Assembly (NCBI RefSeq): GCF_040218225.1
Contig: NZ_JAVJQO010000004.1
Span: 496,001 to 560,000, forward strand
DNA from: Gracilimonas sp.
GTDB taxonomy: Bacteria > Bacteroidota > Rhodothermia > Balneolales > Balneolaceae
Length of the DNA stretch: 64,000 nt
Reading direction: 5' to 3'
The position numbers and the translations under genes were made by a program. Of this stretch, positions 59,447 to 64,000 are shown one piece after another; within the stretch, counting starts at the first letter, position 1; the number at the start of each line of letters is the position of its first letter. The notes beneath the pieces were generated by a model, which ran no database searches, was not told the DNA's origin, and saw only the letters and a list, made by a program, of their open reading frames with translations.

Positions 59447-60300
59447 CAGTCTTGATACATTTCTGCCACATTCAAAAGCTTGCGGAGGTCTTCAACTTTC
59501 TCAAGTTCTTCCTGGCGTTCGTAGCTATGAATGAGATTACGAATACACCGCAGTATGATATCGAGGTTGGTGGCAATTTGGAAGTGCTCGGGTCGGGGAT
59601 CAATATTGTTTTTCTTCAGAAAGAAATAGCACTGATCATAGGTAACAATGGCCCCGTCATCGTATGGATCTATTAAAAGCTCTTCCTTATCACCCACATA
59701 ATTCAGCATAAAGTGAATGGGCATATTGATACCAAAAAAAGGCATTTCCAGCCGGTGGGCTATAAACATCACAACAAGACTCAGAGAAATAGGAAGGCCT
59801 TTTCTGCGGTCAATGACCTGATTCAGGAAACAGTTTTTGGGAGCGTGGTAGGATTCTGTATCGCCCCTGAAGTTGAGGTCTTCAAAGATGAATTTAAGCA
59901 TGCGCTTCATTTTGCGCTTTTCATCCAGCTTATACTTAATCTGGGGCTCAATCATTTGTGCAAAGTGATCCAGCTTATTTTGATATTCTGATATTCTGAG
60001 CGTTGGGTTTCCAAACCGGGCCAGGGTAAACACAGCGGTCTCTAGTGACTTACGGGTTTTGATGCCATGCTCGAGAATTTCGATGAAATCAGATTCGAGT
60101 GTATCAAAGGTAAGCTTGTGAATTACATCATTTACACGGCTTTTTGCGTCTTCTCCACTAATCTCGGAACGATATTCATCAAGCAGCGGAACGGCTTTCT
60201 CGCCAAGTTCCTGAAGACGGCTTTCGACACTTTGTTGCACAAATGGATCAGGGTCATCCATTAAAAAAAGCAACGATTCTATTTCTGTCTTAGAAGTCAT
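59446..60300 (-). CDS. SirB1-like transglutaminase-fold protein
   Basis: A 284-residue protein. The N-terminus (1-100) is a short HEAT-type helical region (FVQQSVESRLQELGEKAVPLLDEYR). The rest is the transglutaminase-like core of the SirB1 family, with NCFLNQVIDRRKGLPISLSLVVMFIAHRLEMPFFGINMPIHFMLNY. SirB1-type proteins are found widely next to translation or nucleotide genes and are thought to be non-catalytic. The DUF3052 gene follows with a one-base overlap. Confidence 0.85.
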   Translation of the reverse strand: MTSKTEIESLLFLMDDPDPFVQQSVESRLQELGEKAVPLLDEYRSEISGEDAKSRVNDVIHKLTFDTLESDFIEILEHGIKTRKSLETAVFTLARFGNPTLRISEYQNKLDHFAQMIEPQIKYKLDEKRKMKRMLKFIFEDLNFRGDTESYHAPKNCFLNQVIDRRKGLPISLSLVVMFIAHRLEMPFFGINMPIHFMLNYVGDKEELLIDPYDDGAIVTYDQCYFFLKKNNIDPRPEHFQIATNLDIILRCIRNLIHSYERQEELEKVEDLRKLLNVAEMYQD

Positions 60301-60422
60301 AATCTCTTTTCATTTACCTTGGCCGGTCAAGATATTGATTCACAAAGCCAATTACTTCTTATAAATGCGGTTTGTAACCGTTATATTTCACAGCTTCATT
60401 AAATCAATTATCTAACCAATCT

Positions 60423-61658
60423 ATGGATATTAATGTTTCTTCTGAAATAGGACACCTTCAGGGAGTGATTGTACATACTCCCGGACATGAAGTTTCGCTG
60501 GTCAATCCTGAGCTTAAAGACGAACTGCTATTCGATGATATTATCTTTGAGGAAGACGCCCGGATAGAACATCTGGACATGCTGGAAGTCTTTAAAACGG
60601 CGATGCCAGCTGATGGCAATGTGATCGAAATCATTGATCTTTGCATCGAAGTATTTAAAAATGAAGATGCCCGGTCTTTTTTCATTGAACAGCTGATAAA
60701 AGAGTTTCCTGAAGAAAACCTCCACGTTGTGGAAAAAGACCTTCATAAACTGAATCCCAAAGAACTACTGATTTTCGTAACTCAGGGATACCTGGAGCAC
60801 TCCAAAGGATTTTCACTAAATCCTTCTCCAAATCTGCTTTTCACAAGAGACTTGGCAGCTGTTGTGGGTGATAACATCTTAATTTCACGGGCAGCTAAAA
60901 AGGCTCGGTTACGAGAGTCTTTGCTAATGGAAACACTGGTAGAATTTCATCCCCTATTTGAGAGCGTCAGAGAGAATGCTATAAAAATATCCGGCCATCA
61001 GTCTATTGAAGGTGGAGACGTGTTGGTGGTTTCAGAGAAACTGGTTTTAATTGGGATGAGTGAAAGAACCTCTTTCAGTGGATTAATGAAAGGAACTGAA
61101 GGTTTATTGAACAGTGGTGTTGAAACGGTTCTGGCTGTTGATATTCCAAAACAACGCTCCTCTATGCACCTAGACACTATTTTTACTTTCGCAGATAAAA
61201 ATGAGTGTATTGTATTCCCTCCGGCTATTTTAGAGCAGAACAACAATGTGGTTGCTCTATTTAAAGATGGGAGTTCTATTAAAACAGAAATGAAGGGCTC
61301 ACTGAAATCAGCACTGGAAGAATCAACCGGTTATGACTTTAATTTCATTAAGTGCGGCGGTGAAGACCGAACTAATCAATTCCGCGAGCAGTGGACGGAT
61401 GGCGCTAATGTTTTTGCGTTAGCACCGGGAATAATCGTTGGCTATGAACGTAATACCAATACTTTTAACACGCTGGTTGATCATGGTTATGACCTGATGA
61501 ATCAGTTTGAGTTTATCGAGGAATTCAGTAAAGAAGGATTCACGCCTAAAGCCGGGCAAAAAATAGCTATCAGTTTCCAGGGACACGAGCTTTGTCGTGG
61601 ACGAGGAGGCGCTCGCTGTATGACCTTGCCGATTTCCAGAAAGCCGCTAACCTATTAA
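60423..61658 (+). CDS. arcA: Arginine deiminase
   Basis: A 411-residue enzyme that hydrolyses arginine to citrulline and ammonia. It has VSSEIGHLQGVIVHTPGHEV, the catalytic-domain segments NLLFTRDLAAVVGD, SIEGGDVLVVSEKLVLIGMSERTS, HLDTIFTF with the catalytic His, CGGEDR and the C-terminal CRGRGGARCMTLPIS with the nucleophilic Cys. The length is standard. The gene stands alone: no ornithine carbamoyltransferase, carbamate kinase or arginine/ornithine antiporter is adjacent, so an energy-yielding ADI pathway is not supported by context. A role in acid or nitrogen stress is possible. Confidence 0.93.
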   Translation: MDINVSSEIGHLQGVIVHTPGHEVSLVNPELKDELLFDDIIFEEDARIEHLDMLEVFKTAMPADGNVIEIIDLCIEVFKNEDARSFFIEQLIKEFPEENLHVVEKDLHKLNPKELLIFVTQGYLEHSKGFSLNPSPNLLFTRDLAAVVGDNILISRAAKKARLRESLLMETLVEFHPLFESVRENAIKISGHQSIEGGDVLVVSEKLVLIGMSERTSFSGLMKGTEGLLNSGVETVLAVDIPKQRSSMHLDTIFTFADKNECIVFPPAILEQNNNVVALFKDGSSIKTEMKGSLKSALEESTGYDFNFIKCGGEDRTNQFREQWTDGANVFALAPGIIVGYERNTNTFNTLVDHGYDLMNQFEFIEEFSKEGFTPKAGQKIAISFQGHELCRGRGGARCMTLPISRKPLTY

Positions 61659-61671
61659 GAAAAAGAGACGA

Positions 61672-62892
61672 TTGAGTTCAAACCCATATCAAGAGGAAGT
61701 TAAAAGCGATTTTGAAGTCCTTTCCAGTAAAGAAGAGCCCAAAAATAAGCCCGATACCAAAACGATTTTAAAACATCTGGGGCTGTTTTTACTCACGTTT
61801 TTCTTTGTGACGATGACCGGCGCAAATTTTGTGGGATTTGATCCGGTTCTATTTCCTTTTGCCATCCCGAATTCTACAGACTTACTGAGAGGGGTGCTTT
61901 TTGCTGGATTGTTACTCTCCTTTCTCACAGTTCACGAGTTTGGGCATTATTTTGCAGCAGTTCATCACAAAATAAAAGTGACACTTCCCTACTACATCCC
62001 CCTTCCAATTGGAATAGGTACACTGGGGGCAGTTATTCGAATCAAGGAGCGCATTCGAAAAATGCATAAGCTGTTTGATATAGGTGCAGCGGGCCCTGTA
62101 GCCGGTTTTATTGTGGCGTTGATTGTTTTATTGGTTGGCTTTGCCACATTGCCTGAGCCGGCCGAATATGTGCAAAATTTTTCAGGGCACGAAGAGCTTA
62201 AAGAATATGTGGCTCAGAATGGTACTTATCCGGATTTTAAAACAGATAAGGTTGACGGACAGGGGGTTTTAACAGTTGGAAATACACTATTGTATACTGC
62301 TTTGGCATCCATGTTTGAAAACGTGCCGCCAATGTGGGAGATGTATCACTATCCCTTTTTATTTGCCGGATGGCTGGGGCTGTTTTTTACAGCACTAAAC
62401 CTGATGCCCGTTGGTCAGCTTGATGGGGGACATATTCTCTACTCACTTATTGGGCATAAAAAGCATAAAATTGTAGCACGGCTGTTTTTTACTATGGTTA
62501 CAGCAATTGGCGGTGCTGAAATGCTTCCACTGTTGAGAGATTTAATTTCTGGTTACACTACCATGCCGCTGGCGGAATATGTGGTTTGGGGGTTTATTTT
62601 ATTTATTCTGATGAACCGTGCTTTTCGCTCAGATCGATACTGGGTTTACGCAATGATGACTTTCTCTATTATCGGCTCCGTAGCTTATAATTATACAGTT
62701 GGGGGAGTGGAAGCAGGGCAAGGCGACTACATATGGGTTATATGGAGTTTTTTCATCGCATTTGTAGTTGGGGTGGAGCATCCGCCGGTGGATATTGAAG
62801 AAAAATTATCACCCACCCGGCGCGTGATAGGCTGGTTAAGTATGCTTATCTTATTACTCTGTATTAGTCTGAATCCAATTTATATGAATTAA
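61672..62892 (+). CDS. Site-2 protease family membrane metalloprotease (M50)
   Basis: A 406-residue integral membrane protease. It has seven or so helices, the zinc motif HEFGHYFAA (VHEFGH) in the second hydrophobic segment and a later NLMPVGQLDGGHILYSLI, whose NPDG-like core supplies the third ligand Asp. The enzyme cuts membrane-bound substrates such as anti-sigma factors by regulated intramembrane proteolysis. No PDZ domain is seen. The start is a TTG 13 bases after the arcA stop. The lipoprotein gene downstream starts on the last base of this stop codon. Confidence 0.92.
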   Translation: MSSNPYQEEVKSDFEVLSSKEEPKNKPDTKTILKHLGLFLLTFFFVTMTGANFVGFDPVLFPFAIPNSTDLLRGVLFAGLLLSFLTVHEFGHYFAAVHHKIKVTLPYYIPLPIGIGTLGAVIRIKERIRKMHKLFDIGAAGPVAGFIVALIVLLVGFATLPEPAEYVQNFSGHEELKEYVAQNGTYPDFKTDKVDGQGVLTVGNTLLYTALASMFENVPPMWEMYHYPFLFAGWLGLFFTALNLMPVGQLDGGHILYSLIGHKKHKIVARLFFTMVTAIGGAEMLPLLRDLISGYTTMPLAEYVVWGFILFILMNRAFRSDRYWVYAMMTFSIIGSVAYNYTVGGVEAGQGDYIWVIWSFFIAFVVGVEHPPVDIEEKLSPTRRVIGWLSMLILLLCISLNPIYMN

Positions 62893-63326
62893 TGAAATCA
62901 ATGAGAACAATACTTTTTGGTATCCTTGCAATAGGACTTTTAACTGCTTGTAATCAGCCTGAAAAGAAAGCTGAGCAAGAACAAACGCTTGATCAGCAGG
63001 TAAACAGTTTGGTGGAGGAAGCCAAGTTTGAAGATGCCATGGCTATTCTGGACGGCCGCCCAACTTCTCCGGAAGTTGTTGCTTTGAAGGAAGAAGTACA
63101 CCTGCAGCATGGAATTTACCTGATATATAATTCCGACCCTTCCCAAATGCGGGAAAATGCAAACAATGCACTGCGTGAATTTATAGCTGTGCTTGAAATC
63201 AACCCGGAGAATGAGAAAGCAATAGCAGAAACCGAACAGATTTTGGGCATTTACCGGACATTTCCAAACCGAAGCCCGGAACCAGAAATAATGGAAAAGC
63301 TAAAAGAATTAGGTTTCGAAATTTAG
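62892..63326 (+). CDS. TPR-like lipoprotein
   Basis: A 144-residue lipoprotein (lipobox LLTACNQ, Cys about 20). The mature part is helical with TPR-type spacing (FEDAMAILDGRPTSPEVVALKEEV and ALREFIAVLEINPENEKAIAETEQIL), enough for about two repeats. It may act as an adaptor for the site-2 protease encoded immediately upstream, whose stop it overlaps by one base. Function is otherwise unknown. Confidence 0.8.
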   Translation: MKSMRTILFGILAIGLLTACNQPEKKAEQEQTLDQQVNSLVEEAKFEDAMAILDGRPTSPEVVALKEEVHLQHGIYLIYNSDPSQMRENANNALREFIAVLEINPENEKAIAETEQILGIYRTFPNRSPEPEIMEKLKELGFEI

Positions 63327-63330
63327 CTTT

Positions 63331-63413
63331 GTCATTCCGCACTTGATGCGGAATCTTCATAAAAAGGCAACCCAAATATGTATAAAGATTCCGGCTCAGA
63401 GGCCGGAATGACA
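63331..63413. repeat. Dispersed GTCATTCCG...CGGAATGAC repeat
   Basis: An 83-base intergenic element made of two hairpins. The left one is CATTCCGC/GCGGAATC and the right one is GATTCCGGC/GGCCGGAATG. The outer ends GTCATTCCG and CGGAATGAC are perfect inverted repeats. It lies between the TPR lipoprotein and smpB genes. The layout matches 5070-5164, and in outline 36775-36930 and 38817-38959. Confidence 0.75.
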
Positions 63414-63429
63414 ATAAGAGGGAAGTTAT

Positions 63430-63903
63430 ATGTCAGATAAGAAAACATCACCAACCATTCAAAATCGAAAGGCTCGCCACGATTATAACATCGAGGAGAC
63501 CTACGAAGCCGGTTTGGTTCTGAAAGGAACCGAGGTGAAATCGTTACGTCAGGGTAAAGCCAGCTTTGCAGATACTTTCGCATATATCCAAAATGGTGAA
63601 GTGTATTTGCGGGACATGTACATCAAGCCCTATGAACACGGCTCGTATTACAATCACGATGAAACCCGCCCCAGAAAATTACTGCTTAACAAAAGGGAAA
63701 TAAGAGAGCTTGAAAAAGCAACGGAACAAAAAGGCTATACCATTGTTCCGCTAAAGCTTTACTTCAAAAAGGGAAATGCCAAGGTGCTGATCGGTATTGC
63801 CAGAGGTAAAAAGCAGTACGATAAGAGAGATTCCATCAAAGAGAAAGATGTGAAACGCCAGATTGAGCGCAACGTGAAGGGGAATTACAAGATTAATATG
63901 TAG
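63430..63903 (+). CDS. smpB: SsrA-binding protein SmpB
   Basis: A 157-residue protein that binds tmRNA and brings it to stalled ribosomes. It has the standard parts: NRKARHDYNIEETYEAGLVLKGTEVKSLR, ASFADTFAYIQNGEVYLRDMYIKPYEHGSYYNHD, RPRKLLLNKREI and KRDSIKEKDVKRQIERNVK at the C-terminus. The length is typical. The tmRNA gene (ssrA) is not in the window. A dispersed repeat ends 16 bases before the start. Confidence 0.96.
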   Translation: MSDKKTSPTIQNRKARHDYNIEETYEAGLVLKGTEVKSLRQGKASFADTFAYIQNGEVYLRDMYIKPYEHGSYYNHDETRPRKLLLNKREIRELEKATEQKGYTIVPLKLYFKKGNAKVLIGIARGKKQYDKRDSIKEKDVKRQIERNVKGNYKINM

Positions 63904-63907
63904 AAAG

Positions 63908-64000
63908 TTACTTAGTAGCTTCTTTGTTTTTTTCTTTCCACTTCTTTAATTCAGATTCTACATAATCCATGTGATTCTTAGCTAAATCTTCACCAACTTT
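63908..64000 (-). CDS. C-terminal end of an unidentified gene entering from the right edge
   Basis: The last 30 codons and TAA stop of a minus-strand gene. The reading ends with the charged segment MDYVESELKKWKEKNKEATK. It is too short to identify and continues beyond the window. The frame is open to the edge, and the stop is four bases after the smpB stop on the other strand, a normal convergent arrangement. Confidence 0.55.
   Translation of the reverse strand, partial: KVGEDLAKNHMDYVESELKKWKEKNKEATK

Overview
The window reads as chromosomal DNA of a member of the Balneolota/Bacteroidota-Rhodothermota side of the tree, most like the Balneolaceae (Gracilimonas/Balneola-type). The reasons are two secreted proteins ending in the NYPNPFNPST type-A sorting domain of the type IX secretion system, many lipoproteins and outer-membrane barrels, weak or absent Shine-Dalgarno sequences before most genes, a -33 TTG / -7 TAnnTTT-like promoter before ffh, and moderate G+C. 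The genus is inference. I see no rRNA, tRNA, phage, insertion sequence or CRISPR array, and no gene-free stretch above 300 bases.

Layout. 0.1-3.3 kb (+): a secreted reprolysin-like metalloprotease followed after one base by a lipoprotein that resembles the protease's own propeptide. 3.3-11.0 kb (-): glyoxalase-like, TlpA thioredoxin, nitroreductase, YciI-like, barrel-LytM fusion, membrane gluzincin, DoxX and proline dehydrogenase genes. 11.1-22.9 kb (+): DUF4097 repeat protein, uvrA, a PorT-like barrel, a 1556-residue secreted serine protease with a FG-GAP propeller, and an ABC permease/ATPase pair. 23-32.6 kb (mixed): cytidylate-kinase-like protein, Ser/Thr kinase with TPRs, small secreted proteins, MscS, TerB-like, GAF (free Met sulfoxide reductase), MarC, DinB and an arylsulfotransferase lipoprotein. 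32.8-37.5 kb (+): AGCS symporter, DUF5117-type metalloprotease and an aat gene cut by an in-frame stop. 37.6-41.8 kb (-): an ECF sigma/anti-sigma/secreted-protein operon and an OmpA/DUF4398 envelope pair. 42.0-46.6 kb (+): the translation block ffh-rpsP-rimM-trmD-rplS-adk. 46.8-63.9 kb: DUF1499 protein, ATP-grasp enzyme, secreted and OM proteins, DUF72, SSS symporter, PadR/FtsX-type permease pair, sensor kinase, DUF3052 plus SirB1-like pair, arginine deiminase, site-2 protease, TPR lipoprotein and smpB. A minus-strand gene enters at the right edge.

Common threads are extracellular proteolysis (at least five metallo- or serine peptidases plus two propeptide-like proteins that may be inhibitors), envelope maintenance, and peptide/amino-acid uptake and breakdown (symporters, proline dehydrogenase, arginine deiminase). 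This fits a protein-degrading marine heterotroph.

The points most worth a second look are the protease/propeptide-like lipoprotein pair; the Glu-to-ochre nonsense codon in aat; a family of GTCATT...AATGAC-bounded repeats, one copy of which is read through at the 5' end of a sigma-operon gene; a 30-bp inverted-repeat element at 40.3 kb; paired DnaA-box-like sites before ffh; an S16 protein with a very long acidic tail; and a palindromic operator candidate before padR.
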